Part shown: piece after piece, positions 45,246-57,840 of the stretch
Layout of the letters: each line of letters opens with the position of its first letter
Position numbering within the stretch: position 1 is the first letter of the stretch
Source: Nemophila menziesii
Lineage: Eukaryota; Streptophyta; Magnoliopsida; Boraginales; Hydrophyllaceae
DNA: 64,000 nt
Direction of reading: 5' to 3'
Assembly: GCA_029959085.1 (NCBI GenBank)
Contig: JARWIR010000007.1
Location: 43,451,137-43,515,136 of the forward strand
Program-made: the position numbers and the translations under genes
Notes under the pieces: model-generated
Seen by the model: the letters and a program-made list of their open reading frames with translations, nothing else
What the model was told of the DNA's origin: nothing
Databases searched by the model: none

Positions 45246-45868
45246 TGTTGTAAATAGAACACCTCAAAAGAAAATATAGTTTTAAAGAGTTTAATCAGAG
45301 AAAAACAGTAAATCACAGAAAAGTAAAGAACACCAGAAATTATCGTGGTTCAGTCACAAAAGACCTACATCCACGTTGAGCCCAGAAGAATAAGGCTCTG
45401 CTCTACTATATGCCTCGGATTACAAGATTGAAACACCTCACAAAGAACCCCTCAAGTATCACAATATTACAATTCTTCTACAAATCTATCTAGTATAACA
45501 ACTACGCTGAAATACAACTGAGAATTGAATCAGTGGATTCACTCTATAAAGATTTGCTAAACTGTAACTAATCTATCAAAGGATTAACGAAGAAACCAAG
45601 GGTTTCGACTAAACTAGGGTTTATACGCGAGAGAGGAGAGAGGAAGAGTAATCGAAGAAGTCAGTCTGAACAAAGGCTGAAAAGAAGCCTTTTATAAGAC
45701 ACATAAGTGAGAAGCAATCTCAGCCGTCCATTTTATCCAAAATCTAAAGTCCCGAGCGCGCCACATAAGAACCACGCAAGACCACTTAGAAAGTGCCATG
45801 TGTCCACGTGGTGGGTCAAATAAAAATTCAGCAACTTTAACATAACATAATACTTCACATATACAACA
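45246..45868. mobile_element. solo LTR (Copia-like)
   Basis: 623 bp beginning TGTTGTAAATAG and ending ATATACAACA. There is no internal domain or second LTR. The flanks (..aaattatc and ..aatctccatttgc) are continuous as AAATTATCCATTTGC in the homologous arms at 41598 and 43955, which gives an empty-site proof. The 5-bp duplication is decayed. It contains TATCGTGGTTCAGTCACA and GACCTACATCCACG, typical LTR leader words in plants. Confidence 0.75.
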
Positions 45869-45985
45869 ATCTCCATTTGCAATAATCTGTACAGTTGAAG
45901 TTCAATATATTTGTAACCATGGTATCAAGAAAAGCAAACGTGCTAGCAAAAAAGAAAAGCCGTCCACACAAAATATGTTGGTGGA
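45869..45985 (+). repeat. partial third copy of arm A
   Basis: CCATTTGCAATAATCTGTAC and GTCCACACAAAATATGTTG match arm A (41610 onward) with a central deletion. It marks the right end of the compound inverted-repeat region. Confidence 0.7.
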
Positions 45986-46350
45986 TTTTGATTAAGAATT
46001 AAGGATTAGGATTCTTTTTTAAAGTTAATCTTTGATTTTATGTTCGTGTTTAGATTTTTTGGTTGATTTAATAATTTATTAGCATGTTTTATTTTATTAT
46101 TTAAGGTATTCCAGATACACAATTACTCCCCCTAACATATCCATGGATTTTTTACTTTCTCAAAATATCCAAATTGAGTCAAATATCAATATACCACTAA
46201 TACCTTTAATAATTAATAGTCAAATCTTAGTTAATTAAATAACCGAGTGTATATAAGCAAAAGTCAGATTTTACCTTACTTATATGCAGATATACTTGGA
46301 GGATTCGCCCCATGGTTTCCGAAGCATAGAGGTGGATAGAACGATTTCCG
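45986..46350. other. no gene seen
   Basis: AT-rich sequence to the right of the inverted-repeat region. No frame or element end is recognised. Confidence 0.4.
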
Positions 46351-46473
46351 GATTGGAAGGTCATTCATATTAAAAGACAATTTAACGGAGTTGCCGATGT
46401 TCTTGCTAATTGCGTTAGGAATAACATGGATATTTCTAGTTGTCCACGTGGTTCGTTAGTAGAGTTTTTGTAG
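46351..46473 (+). pseudogene. LINE RNase H C-terminal fragment
   Basis: Reads DWKVIHIKRQFNGVADVLAN and ends in a stop at 46471. H(I/V).R..N..AD.LAN is the end of a LINE RNase H domain. Only this tail is present. Confidence 0.6.
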
Positions 46474-46715
46474 TAACAGTAGGATCTATTCTGGAAGTAC
46501 TAAGTACAAGTACTAGTAAATGATTTTTTCTTGTAATTGACAAAAAAGAAAAAGATATGCGGATATATGGACTACTATTATGTGATATCTCTAAATGGAA
46601 TATCTTTCATATCCATCTCCATCGACAGAACATTCCAATACTTTTAGCAGAAAAATTACACAAAATTGTGTTTTTCAAGATATTAGATTATTAGAGGTGT
46701 ATTCGTGTTATACCC

Positions 46716-46860
46716 ATGCCGGACTTGGTATTTCGTGGGTCTTAAGCAAACTCACAAAATAGGACCCTGTACATAAATAAAAATATTATTACTAATAGCA
46801 TGGTTCGAACTTTAGACCTTATAAAAGAAAACATGCAACATTAACACTAAGATAACAATA
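46716..46860. mobile_element. hAT MITE relic
   Basis: CATGCCGGACTTGGTATTTC, later TCTTAAGCAAACTCACAAA, follows the first 60 bp of the hAT element at 30494 (CAGGGCCGGTCCTGACATTT). The other end and target duplication are lost. Confidence 0.5.
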
Positions 46861-47433
46861 CTATTTTATGAAAAATAAGAGTTGAAGATTGAGAGTATAC
46901 ATAATAATATCCTCCAAAGGAATAGCAGCAAAAGCAGTTTCAAGTCCATCACAGATTTCTTGAATCTCATTTAAATATAAAATCATCAATTTATCGCCTT
47001 TTTGAATGTTGCAGAGCTTCATTTTGAGCTGATGAACATAGGTATGACACTGAAAAATGAAGATTTCTTCAAGTTTATGCCATACATCAAACGCTGTGGG
47101 AAGCTTTACAACTTGAAAGAGAATAGAGGGAATCATAGCAGCAAGAAGCGAGACTTTAAGTTGTTGATATTCGATGACTCATGTGGAATATGTTGGATCT
47201 GTTGAAAACGGTGTAGCCGTGGACCCTGATACATGACCTAAATAGCCATGAGCATGAAGAACAGCTTCGAGTTGTGCGCACCATAGTACATAGTTGGTGG
47301 AGTCAAGTTTGCTTTGAACAAAGACTCAACCAATTTTGATGCAAAAGTAGTAAACTAGCTGGAATTTCTTTGCTGGATGTGATATGGGTGGTGGAACAGA
47401 AGAGAAAGAGGGTGAGTACGAAGAAGAGGCCAT
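46861..47433 (-). pseudogene. Copia gag pseudogene
   Basis: Starts at 47433 with MASSSYSPSFSSVPPPISHP, then has a stop. LDSTNYVLWCAQLEAVLHAHG follows, and then, after another break, LPTAFDVWHKLEEIFIFQCH and LIMYTLNLQ-like sequence. These are the usual blocks of Copia gag (N..W...., A...W..L...Y....). Stops and shifts abolish it. A short 5' LTR with a primer-binding site lies directly upstream at 47524-47680. Confidence 0.65.
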
Positions 47434-47523
47434 GAAAGAAGGATCGAATTGGGTAATAAAAAATTTCTGCAGTAAAGATGATCAATGCAGAAAAAAGAAA
47501 AACCCATATGGCTCTAGATACCA

Positions 47524-47680
47524 TGTTAAGATTTGGAAGAGAAAATAAAGCCTTTATAATGGTGTATTTTTATTGATGATTAATAATGATGAAATACATT
47601 GTATGTATATATAGTGCTCATCACACACTACACACTTTACACAATTATACTTATATATCTAACTATAACAAATTGTAACA
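47524..47680 (-). mobile_element. 5' LTR of a truncated Copia element
   Basis: On the minus strand it runs TGTTACAATTTG to ATCTTAACA (157 bp) and is followed by TGGTATCTAGAGCC, the primer-binding-site form common in Copia elements, and then the gag start. The 3' LTR is not in the expected place, so the element is truncated after gag. Confidence 0.7.
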
Positions 47681-48036
47681 ACTTTGTCATGTTGTGTGAG
47701 TTGGATGATTCCCTTTCTAGATCATTCCTTTTGTTCACACAATACGTGTGATATATCTCAGAACATCAATGTACAAAACCCTAAGTTTTCTTTGCCGAAG
47801 AAGATGAGAGAGCAAAGAGACGAAGTCAAAGGAGAAAGAAGAAGTCTGACCAAATGCGGAGAATGTGAGTATTTATATGAGAGATGTGAGGGTTTCATCC
47901 AACGTTAAGTGAGATCAATCGTGTATAATAAGCCACGAGGCTTATTTAACTTAATCGAGAAAACATAACACATAAGACTTGTTTTGACTCCAGTCAAAGC
48001 TGAATTTCTCCACATCAGCTTCCATCTCATCATATT

Positions 48037-48040
<4 letters not shown>
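47681..48040. other. no gene seen
   Basis: Mixed sequence with a purine-rich 75-codon chance frame (47684-47908). No element end is recognised. Confidence 0.35.
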
Positions 48041-48100
<60 letters not shown>

Positions 48101-48102
48101 CA
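48041..48102. repeat. (TA)n microsatellite
   Basis: About 30 uninterrupted AT units. Tyr-Ile repeats in neighbouring frames are produced by it. Confidence 0.95.
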
Positions 48103-48109
48103 GTTTGTA

Positions 48110-49800
48110 AAGTTTTCGGCGAAAACGGCTGCTGGAAATCAGTTTTTTCACTGTCAAGAATTGCTGTAATTTGCAGTTGCTGAACCTGTAGTAGATTTGT
48201 GGTGTTGCGCGGTTCATTAGTGGTGGTCCTCGGCTCAGCAGTGATGTCCAGGATTCGTGCAAAAGCTGTTGCCAAGGGAATTTCCGATGCAGTTGTTACA
48301 TTAATTTTCTGCAGCTGCTTTGGCCTTAGCTGAAACTGTTGCTTCAGCCCTAGAAAATTCAAGTTCTGCTGCTGCGCTGGATTTTTAATTTTTTGCTTGT
48401 GTTGCTGCCGAGAAAATGGATAATTAATTACCTGCTCCAGCTGATTTGAAGTATCCATCTTTGAGGTACCTGCTGGAGTGCTATAATGCAGCCGAGTAGT
48501 GCGGTTGGGTCCCATAGAAGTAACACTGGTCATGTGCTGCTCATTTAGTTTCCCAAAAGTTGTTGGAAAATTAGCAACTTTGTTATATCTATTTTTTTTT
48601 TCAACACCACATTATTATTATTAGCTCCATTTTCTCTATCCATAAAATAAAAACACTTACTACCCTCATGTCCAAAAAATTTGCACTTTAAGTAACATGG
48701 GGTAGATTTTCATACTCCACTATAACACAATGCTTTTTCCCCATGTGCGATCCAAATTCCACTTTCGACTTTCTATCCTTACTCAAATCCAACTCAATGA
48801 GGACTCGTGCGTAACTAATATCCTCACTTTCGAAAGTAATCACATTGGTTTGAATTGGTTTTCCCACTTGCAAGGTAATCTTAGCTATCCTTCTTTCATT
48901 CTAACTTGTTCTGGGAGATTTCTCAAAATGACCTAAGTAGGAATCTTGTTTATCTCGAGATTTCCAAAATCAAAAAAGTCTGGAATCTCCGTGAGAAGAA
49001 GGAGACGACCCTACGAAAGATACAGACCTTTTGAGAGATCATTCTTCTTATCTTCATCCTTATCGAATTTGAAAATTAACCATCCGGAAGGGTATTTTCT
49101 CACTTTACATTCAACATTCCATACCTTTATGATCCTTTTAATATCTTCCATATCCGGGAATTTTTTTCCGGCTACATAACCAGTAAGAGAGAATCCAAAA
49201 GCTTGCTTTAATTGTTAGAACATCCGTCTCTAAAAGTTACAACATTTCTCCATCCACGGGTTCATAATACTTGAGTTCCTTTTCAACTGATGGCTTTATA
49301 TTATTTGAAAGAATATCTTTATTTAATCTCTTCTTCTTTTTACACATTGAGTGGGATTCACCCGAGCACTTAGTATTGGCGTCAAGTATTCCGGTCGTAA
49401 CGGATTTCTTGGTGGTCCTTTCACGCCCTAAATTGACCACATTATTTAACACGGAAGTGCCCTCAATGTCTACTCATTTGGTTCTTCAATCACTAAAGCA
49501 TGTAAATTTAGCAATTTTGTCAAAAACTTGGTGTGCCACTAATTATTCCTTCTCATTTTCCCCAAACCTCTCCAAAAGAATATCCAATAAGACCATTTCC
49601 CGGTGGGTTATGGCCTAGCGTGAGGCTAGACATGCCTGAGGAGGACCGCGGTTTCGGGTTTTCCCATGATGTGAGGTTTGTGGGGTCCGGTGACTCTTTG
49701 GCGGAGGAGGCGTGGGGAAGAAGAAGAACATCCCGTGGGTCCAAATCGGACAAGGAAAGCCTTCAATCTTGGGGCGAGTGAGTCAGGTCTGTCATTTTAG
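48110..49800 (-). pseudogene. DUF4283-type retroelement ORF relic
   Basis: The minus-strand frame at 48688-48873 reads VGKPIQTNVITFESEDISYARVLIELD with KVEFGS and VIVEYENLP, followed by a degraded zinc-knuckle-like CKFFGHEGSKC. This is the GKPI.TD.........YARVLVE.D core of DUF4283. Upstream pieces (49553-49753, 49237-49452) and a downstream Gln-rich tail (48111-48533) belong to the same protein. Frameshifts separate them. It is related to 4380-6203. Confidence 0.68.
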
Positions 49801-50924
49801 TGATGATCCGTGAAGATATATCCGTGAGTTAGGCGCTAGATCAGGGAGATCTAGGAGAAAGCTCTCTAACCTCTCTCTAGGTATTTTTCCTTTTTTTTCT
49901 TGTTTTATTATATTTTAGATATTACAAAGGGCTACAAAGACGTTAGAACACGATATATTTATCACTTAGCTTGGGTTTGTACTTTGCATAGTATCCAGAT
50001 TTAGGTAACCAGACTAAACGCAAGCAATTGAGAGTAGTGGCCAATTAGAAACAAAAATGTGAGAGAGAATAGATGTGGTTGAGTAGGTTGTGTACGTGTG
50101 ATAAAGAAGAGCGACAAAGCTCGATTGAAGTATAATCTAGGTTTGGTGGGTATTAAAGTAATAAAGTATTAAACTATTAATTTTATTATTAGTAAACAAA
50201 TATAAAACATTATTCACAAATACAATTCGGAAAGAGAATTGAAAATGATTTTGAGTCCAAAGTGGCTCTCATATGTACTAAAAAAATTGAAAAACAAAAC
50301 AAAAAGTAAATTCATATTAAAATTGAAATTCAGCTTTTCAATTTCTAATTTCTAGTTTGGAAAAATTTAGAATTGAAAAAGTGAGTGTGGAACGTGAAAA
50401 TGCTATGCAAATTCAGAATTGGCCAAAAGTAGAATCCCCGTTCTGATTTTCGCTCTCAGTGGTGTGTTTGTTCATCACTTAGAATCTAAATTTTTTGAAA
50501 GTCTTGGACAAAAATCTATATTTGAAACTTTATATGTGTCAAAATAGTTTACTAAAAAATAAATTTCAAAAGGTAGGAATGAATATAAGGTCAAGAAAAT
50601 TTTGATTTGAAGATACTTCTTATTCATGAAAGTTTGAGAATAATGTTGTTGATATGTTATTTTATATTTGGTTTATTGTTTACTTATAGTGTAATGAAAC
50701 TTTTTTTCAGAGTAAGTTAATATGACATCCATTCTTACATAAAATAAATTTTAGATTTATCTCAAATTCACAATTTACTATAAACTTATACGAAACTAAT
50801 ATAATATTATAAAGTATATATGTCATTATTTTTAAGTACGGTACCTATAAACTATATATAAAAAATTAAATATAAATATAGTACATACTTACGATAAAAA
50901 GTATTATTAACTAGCGGCAAATAA
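49801..50924. other. no gene; SINE tail at 50245-50300
   Basis: AT-rich sequence. The only recognisable item is GAGTCCAAAGTGGCTCTCAT then ATGTACTAAAAAAATTG, the tail of the SINE family seen at 26885 and 60123. Confidence 0.4.
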
Positions 50925-51170
50925 ATAAGCCTAAAGACATAGCTCAATTGGCGGCAAAGGGTAAGGGTATAATTGTAGTGACTGTTCCACATCACAAGAG
51001 GGAGTTCGAATCCCATGAGAAACATGTCACATTGCTCTTGGTGGCCGCTCTTGTACCATGGTTGATTGATACATGAAACCCAAGTTAAAGGTTCTAGAGG
51101 CTATTGAATAGGATATGTGCACTCTCGAAACTGTCCAATGATAAATACTCAATAAAAAGACAATTTTTTA
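50925..51170 (+). mobile_element. tRNA-derived SINE
   Basis: A head with an A-box-like TAGCTCAATTGGCGGCAAAG and a B-box-like GAGTTCGAATCCCA, 70 bp apart. An unrelated body and an A-rich 3' end (CTCAATAAAAAGACAA) follow. The start and end are approximate, and no clear target duplication was found. It differs in sequence from the 60123 SINE. Confidence 0.65.
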
Positions 51171-51972
51171 TGGTTTTCCAATTAAGGAAAAAAAGGAGGT
51201 AGACGACACAATAATCTTGAAGGCACAATATCAAACACTTGAAATGCAGTAGAAATTCTAATGAAACAATATCTCAAATTCAAAGCATGCAATAAAATAA
51301 AGAGTTAAAGAAAAATGGGTGGTGTATGGTTTGGTTTCCGTAGGCTAAGTCTACAGCCTAAGGTATAGGGACCCTTTAAAAATTTAAACTCACTTACTAT
51401 AACTTTGTTCCTTTTATAGGTGAGCACACAAACTTTTACAACCTTTTTGAAATAGTCCTTTGAATGAATCCTTGTGATATCTCTAACGCAAGTAAACCAA
51501 ATGGACAATTTCCACTCAAGATCTCTCTTTTTCTCTACCACTAGAAAAACCTATTTCTGACTTTTTGTTTTGTTAGAAATTTTTCTAGCGGCGGTGATGG
51601 AGTTTCTACCAGCGTTCAAGATTCTACTGTTGTTGCAGAGTTTAGGCCTCCACTCCAAGCTCATATATACTCTTTTGCAAAAGCACTTGCTTTACATTTA
51701 AAATAAAATAGAATTTTATAAATTATTTTTTAAACTTAATTGATAATGAATTTATAATATGCTTAGCATGTCTGCATATGAATTATATTATAAAGTACCA
51801 GAACATCAAATCCTAAAGAAAAATCAAACTAACACAATAAAAAACTGAAACCATAACACTAATAATCTCTCACGAAAAACACCAATATCATATAGAAAAA
51901 AAAACCAGTCCCTATCAAAGAAAAATTAAATTCGGCAAAATTATAGCAACTCTTTCTTATCCCATGCCTTCA
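51171..51972. other. 3' flank of the YTH gene, no other gene
   Basis: A 78-codon frame at 51305-51541 (minus) has no recognisable domain. The right half is probably 3' untranslated region of the minus-strand YTH gene. Confidence 0.4.
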
Positions 51973-54146
51973 TCACACACCCCTCTTCATCGTTTGAGAA
52001 TTTAGCGACAGATTCTTCGTAAGATCAATAAGAGACGATTCCTCACTGCCCAAAATACCCTTCTGCAAACATAACACATGATTCCAATAAATCAAAACAC
52101 AGTCTCACTCACACACTCATACATTATAATCAAAAAGAGAGAAAAAAGAAACTCACATTAGCTTCATTACTTCGAGAAGCAGACCTAATGTCCTTTCTAC
52201 CCTTAAGCGATCTTTCCCTCCCTTCATAAAAGCTAAAATCATCTAAAATCGATGTCTTCTCTTTATAGCTTTTGAATATACTCAACATCTCCAAACCATG
52301 CTTCAATCCAATCTAACAAAACAAAAACCATTACAAAAAACCCTTTTTTTCTCTTTTTTTTTTTTTTACACAAAAAAGTAAAAAAAAAACTTACCTCTTG
52401 AGTATCCCTACTATGTGTAACAGGCTTAAAATCATTACTTTCAAGTACGATATGTCGTAACTGAGTACACGGAACATCCTTAACTATATGCCATTGTACC
52501 GGAAAAAAACCATTCCATTTATCTTGTTGCCAAAAATCCATTTTTTTATTAAAATCAACCGGTCCTACCATTTCAGCTACACCTAAAAATTGTCCACTTG
52601 CATTCACCTAAATAAAAATCAATTTTTTTTTTTGGACAAATAAAAATCAATTAATACCTACAAATATATAGTATAATAACAATATTAACTTACCGAAAAA
52701 AAGAGAAAAATCGGACATTTAATTCTTGTTTCCTTAGCTTTAGCTTCCGCATCTCGAAATGATAAATCGAGTTTTTTATTACCATTAGCAGTACTTGACC
52801 AAACATCGTATTTTACAGATTTGTGTACATCATCTTCACTATACGATTTTATTACGTAAAATTTCGCATTTTCGTACTCAATTGGAAAAGATTCTAAATT
52901 GTACTTTTCCTTTCGAATCTGTAGCTCCGAGGGTTCAGTTTTTTGAGGGTTGATACGTGTGTCACGTGGGCCCCGCATTAACTCAGCTGTAGCTTCAAAC
53001 TCTCCGTTTTTATTGAATTTTCTCGGTCTGTATTTATACGTGCTGTTATTTCCATTGTTATTATTATTATTATTATTCCAATCTCGATTATTTGTTTGGT
53101 AATTCACGAATGGGCTTTGGTATTGGTAATTCACGAACGGCCCGTTTTGGTTAGTGTACGGTGAGTATTTCCCAAGCCCAAGGCCCATGTTAGGGTAACT
53201 TGATCCGAACTGAAATAATGAAAAAAGGTAAATTAATATACGTAAAAAAATTAGACGAGAGAATAAAATGAGTTGTTTACATTAGATGGTCGAGATTGAA
53301 ATCCGGATCTTGAAAAGTTATCGAACTGTCGTGCTTTTGAATTCAACGGTGGAGATCGAGTCTTGCTTGGAAGATGATAATTCGATGATCCGTAAGATTC
53401 TTGTTTCGTGTCATTATTATAAGAAGTATAGCCTGAAAAGTATTGTTCACCCTGAGAATAAAGAAAAAAAAGAATATATAATTAGATTAAAAATCAACTT
53501 TATGGTAAAATAAGAGATAGAATTATACATACATTGCTAGATTGATTGTTTGAATCGGAAAAAGTACTATCAAATCCTGCAAAAATTGAAAATCATACAA
53601 GAGACTTATATATATTGAGTAGTAAATTAAAAGCTATTTTAATTTAATATTTAATATCTAACCTGGGTAATAGTAACAGTCAGGACCTTGCTCTATAATG
53701 GGAGCTTTACTTAGACCATCGGTTCTTCGAGCCTGAGGAACAAAAGAGGAAGGGTAAAAAAGTCATTTGGCTATACAAGGTCAAAATTTGAAGTTTTCTG
53801 AATCTCTGCGTTTTAGTTGTGAAAAATTTAACACTTTTTGTCACAAGTTTTTGATTGTTTTAATGCTGTTAAGTACAATGGGGGAAACTGAGTAATATGA
53901 ATACTTTATGGGGTTAAAGGATAAATAAATAAAGTTAAGGGGGTAAGTTTTTCATACCATATCGCTCATGGGTAGTTTAGACGATGAGTTGGAGTTTAAC
54001 CCTGACACAGCTGGATCAACTAGAAAGTATAGTTAAGTAACAAATTTTCATAAGCATATAAAATTATAAATGTGTACTAATTAGTAATTATTAAATGTTA
54101 GCAACTAATAAAGGATACATTGTGCAATTTTCTTCTCTCCAGCCAT
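51973..54146 (-). CDS. ECT: YTH-domain m6A reader, ECT family
   Basis: Nine coding exons join in frame to 449 residues: 54119-54146, 53958-54019, 53663-53732, 53533-53576, 53281-53451, 52694-53209, 52395-52607, 52157-52312 and 51973-52062. The N-terminus ([12 protein letters not shown]) is followed by the ECT landmark CYYYPGFDSTF and a low-complexity region rich in Tyr, Asn, Ser and Gly, with a run of eight or more Asn near residue 170. The YTH domain spans about residues 239-368 ([80 protein letters not shown]). The three cage tryptophans that hold N6-methyladenosine are present (about residues 261, 323 and 328). A basic tail follows. The protein is cytoplasmic in the family and controls fate of methylated mRNAs. 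It is shorter than ECT2-type members (over 600 residues) because the disordered N-terminal part is short. A 5' untranslated exon and a 0.87-kb leader intron lie upstream. Confidence 0.93.
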
Positions 54147-54170
54147 TATCAATTCTCAAAAGTTCTTCAC

Positions 54171-55175
54171 CTACAGTAAAAACAAGCAAGAATTAGAAAA
54201 ATAAGAGAAACCCTAGAAAATGGAAATAACAGATTTTTTATCATATCAAGCAACAATTTTTTACTAAAGAGCATGAAAGATAAAGATACCAAATAGTATA
54301 AAGCTAGTAAGGGGTAAAGGGCTCAGCTTTTATATGAAAACAAAAATGGTACACAAAAGATTGTTAAATAAACATGGATAATTGCACTTATGGTCCCTGT
54401 GATATGCTAAATAATATTTTGGCCCAGGGACTATTTTCCCCTAAAATTCACACTAAATATATCATATTCTATAGATTAATGTTGCAAATGTACCCTCCAC
54501 AGGGTATATATTCATTATTTGTTGAAATAACTGGGTGTAATCGGCTATTTTGTACACCAAATGGACCAATAGTGCAGTTTAACCAAAAATATAAACACAA
54601 ACACACGCTGAAACTAGCATACTACTCCATAAACAAGCAAATCTTACAAAATTGAGATGTTATAGACTAGAATTAGACTGTGCCCTCACTAGTGATCAGG
54701 GTAACCAAATACTATTCAAACAGATCATCAAGATATAACAATGTTCTTATACATTTCACGGGTGATAATGATGATTGTGTTTAAAGATTATTAGGACATA
54801 ATTTAAGGCCTGTCCAAGAAATGTGAGAAAGGGAAAACACGTGTAGATATCCAAAAAAATGAAGCGAATTTAAGAAACCCAATTAAGAAAGAAATCAATT
54901 GCAATCTCTTAATTATGCACGCACACATTACACACACGCAATTCACATAAATAAACATATTTTTGCAAAATCCCAGAAAGGAAAAACATTAATCAACTAT
55001 CATTTTGAAGTTAAAAAGATTAAAGAAAGTGAGCTTACCGGTTCAGCTAAACAATGCCGGATCAGGTTCGGGCCGGGTCCGATTTTGCGTGGCTCGGTGA
55101 AGATGAGAAATGAGCTTAATATGGAGGCGTGAAGAGAACAAAGAGCGTGATTTGTACTGATATATATAACCCTCT
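54171..55175 (-). promoter_or_regulatory. 5' leader intron and promoter of the YTH gene
   Basis: On the minus strand an untranslated exon (about 55135-55039) ends in a donor ACCG/GTAAGC. The acceptor CTGTAG is at 54171-54176, and 24 bases of leader precede the ATG. A TATA-type TTATATATATC lies at about 55159-55169, about 25 bp before the likely transcript start. Leader introns are common in this family. The exact start site is inferred. Confidence 0.55.
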
Positions 55176-56929
55176 TGGTTTTAGATCTAACGGTTTAGTT
55201 TTGTTGATAGATTTACTGTGGAGAGATATTCACCGTAGATTAGGTCAACAAAAGGAGTCCAACTTTTAGAGAAGTGGGATAGTTAGGACTATTTTTATGT
55301 AGTGATGGATGAGTAATGGTTCGATTGAAGATGATTTGTCCTTATTGTTTATGAATACGAAGGGGTTTATGCAAATTTTAGTTTAGTGGATCATTTTATA
55401 TTTTACTTAGTTTGTGGTAAGTATTCAATACATCTAATAGACTAGTAAATTTTAAAAATCTAAACACACTTTCCGGAATCTTTGTTAAGATAAAAAAACT
55501 TTTAACATATCGTAATCAATATATTAAAAAGTTTTTATAAATATTTAATTAGAATTTTAAAAGTATTTTAAAATTTTATTGTATTAAATTATATTTGAAT
55601 TTTTTAAGATTTTATTATCCGCTAAATTGTATAGGATTTTGAGGAAAAATATGTTAAGGGATTTTTAGTTTTAATATCTTTTATATTTTAAGCATTATCT
55701 TAGAAATGTTTCAAATGCTTGATATGACTTTTAAAGATACAATTAATCAAAAAATTTATAATATTTTCTTAATCTTGCGAGATCCATCTTTTTCCAATAC
55801 CTCACTGGATTGTGCATAAAGTTTGATTAGGCTTAAGGTTATCACTAACAAGGGAAATGATTAAAGAAAACTGAACAAGACTATTGTTTACGTATTGGAT
55901 GCTAAGAGTAAGTTGTTGGTCTATAGTCTTGCAATGCATACATTGAGTGCTGAGTTTGAGACCATAAGTAAAAGCATTTTATTCGGCAATTGCACATGGT
56001 ACTTATTGATAGGTGACATTAAATAATGAAAGAATGGAATGACATTGCTCTACGGGACATGGATCTTCTTACAACCTCAGTTTGGGTGCAAACTGTATCT
56101 TTGTCGTTCTGGAAGTCTTTGTATCAGTATGACATATTGGGGTAATTGAAAAATTGGACTATCCAGAGTCAGGATGAAGGGTTTCGTCCAAAATTTAAGA
56201 TTTAAGGTTAAGATGGGAATATATTTTTCAGTTTATCAAGATGTCAATCTGAGCTCGTTTTTTTGGGCCATAGTCTAACTTCTTAAGTAGCAACTTCAGC
56301 CCTATATAGACTGGCGCTTCGTGGAATACAATGAAGATGGGGGACTAAACTGAATCAATTTCAAATATGATAATTGGGAAAGTATTATGAGAAATGTGGG
56401 ATCATTGGCCATGTTAAATAGGTGTGTACTATTGATGTCGTGATACATTATTTGTATGTTATTGGAAGAAGACACACATATCAACCATAGATATGCATCA
56501 AATCCCTATCTCAACCTATATTTGGTATTTGATTGAACGTGAACCTGATTAATAAAAATACATAAAAAGTGGAACTCTGGTGCCTCTGGTGGACGATGCT
56601 TGAGCTGGATCTATCTTCTGTCAAGCCTATTGACCTGATAAAGGTCAAGACCACATGTCAAGTCAGTATTGGGAACAAGTACCATAAAAATATGTATAAA
56701 CTATGTCTAATTGTAATATGAACAATATATACCTCTTTAAGCGCATAACATGGATATTTATAGATAATGAGATCATAGTATACCTAATTGGGCTTTTATC
56801 TTGTTTATCAAGGGGATTCTTGTATCTTTGTATCATCCGGAGCGGTGATATCAAATTGTCGCTTCAGCAAAATGGTCGAATATAATCTCATGACTTTGTC
56901 GAGTCTTCGACGTATGACCATATGGTGAT
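55176..56929. other. no gene seen
   Basis: AT-rich sequence, partly with degraded coding texture (55860-56100, 56560-56680). No frame over 65 codons and no recognisable domain or element end are present. Probably old retroelement debris. Confidence 0.35.
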
Positions 56930-57840
56930 ATTTAATATACGTCTTAGAAGGGGGGTTGAATAAAACAATGAAAATTACTCAGCTAATTTTTTTCAACTAA
57001 ATATAATAAAATCCAAATTAAATCCTATTGTCTTAGTAAACTAGATGGTCATAAAACTAGATAATACTAAGAGACAATATAAGTAAACTATTCACGTAAG
57101 CATATTATCAAGCATATAGAGTGCGAAATATAAATAATGTGGATAAAAAGATACACAATGATGTATAGTGGTTCGATTCTCCCTACTTCCACTACCTAAG
57201 GTGTCTACCTTAGGATTTGCAAGATTTTCAATATAACCTTCGCATCTCTTCAGACCGGGTGAGATCACAAACCCATTACAACCACTTCATAAGCTTGAAG
57301 TAAATCACTTGTGTTATCACAAACACAAGGAACCAAGTATACTACCTATACTCGCAATACTCTCTTGATCTATTACAAAGGTTAGAATTAAAATGATGGA
57401 AAGTGTTTAAAGGTTGATACAATCTTTGTGACTAACTCCCTAATGAGTAGATAAAACAATGTAGCTTGAATGTATAGATATGACATTGAATGCTCTTTAA
57501 AACCTTCTTGAATGATATCAATAATTGCTCTTGAGTTGGGTAGATGGAAGGCATGAGTTATGCCTTTAATAAGCTCTATTTTGTAGCTAAAAAAAGCCCC
57601 CGACGGTCACAAGACATGTGCCTAACAGATATATAATAAACCCAATGGTCATAAGCTCTTTGTTGTGTATTTTGACCAGAAAAACCTAACCCGCGGTGCA
57701 CCGCAGGTTCGCCGTATTGAAAATTCATTTTCTTGTTGCGGGGTGAGCTTGGGTCCGCGCCTGTGTGATGTACCGCACCCTTTATGCGATGTACAACAAC
57801 TGGGTATTATTAATCTTTTAAGGACAATTATTTGTAATGT
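56930..57840. mobile_element. Copia (Sirevirus-like) LTR fragment
   Basis: CGTCTTAGAAGGGGGGTTGA at 56940 resembles the polypurine tract and LTR start of Sirevirus-type Copia elements. Downstream GTGGTTCGATTCTCCCTACT and CACTACCTAAGGTGTCTACC are LTR leader words. A second LTR and coding region are absent. Confidence 0.42.

Noticed and set aside
48030..48533. 167-codon Gln-rich frame as an independent gene
   Set aside because: Its end is a Tyr-Ile run from the (TA)n repeat and it continues the DUF4283 relic upstream, so it is not listed as a gene.
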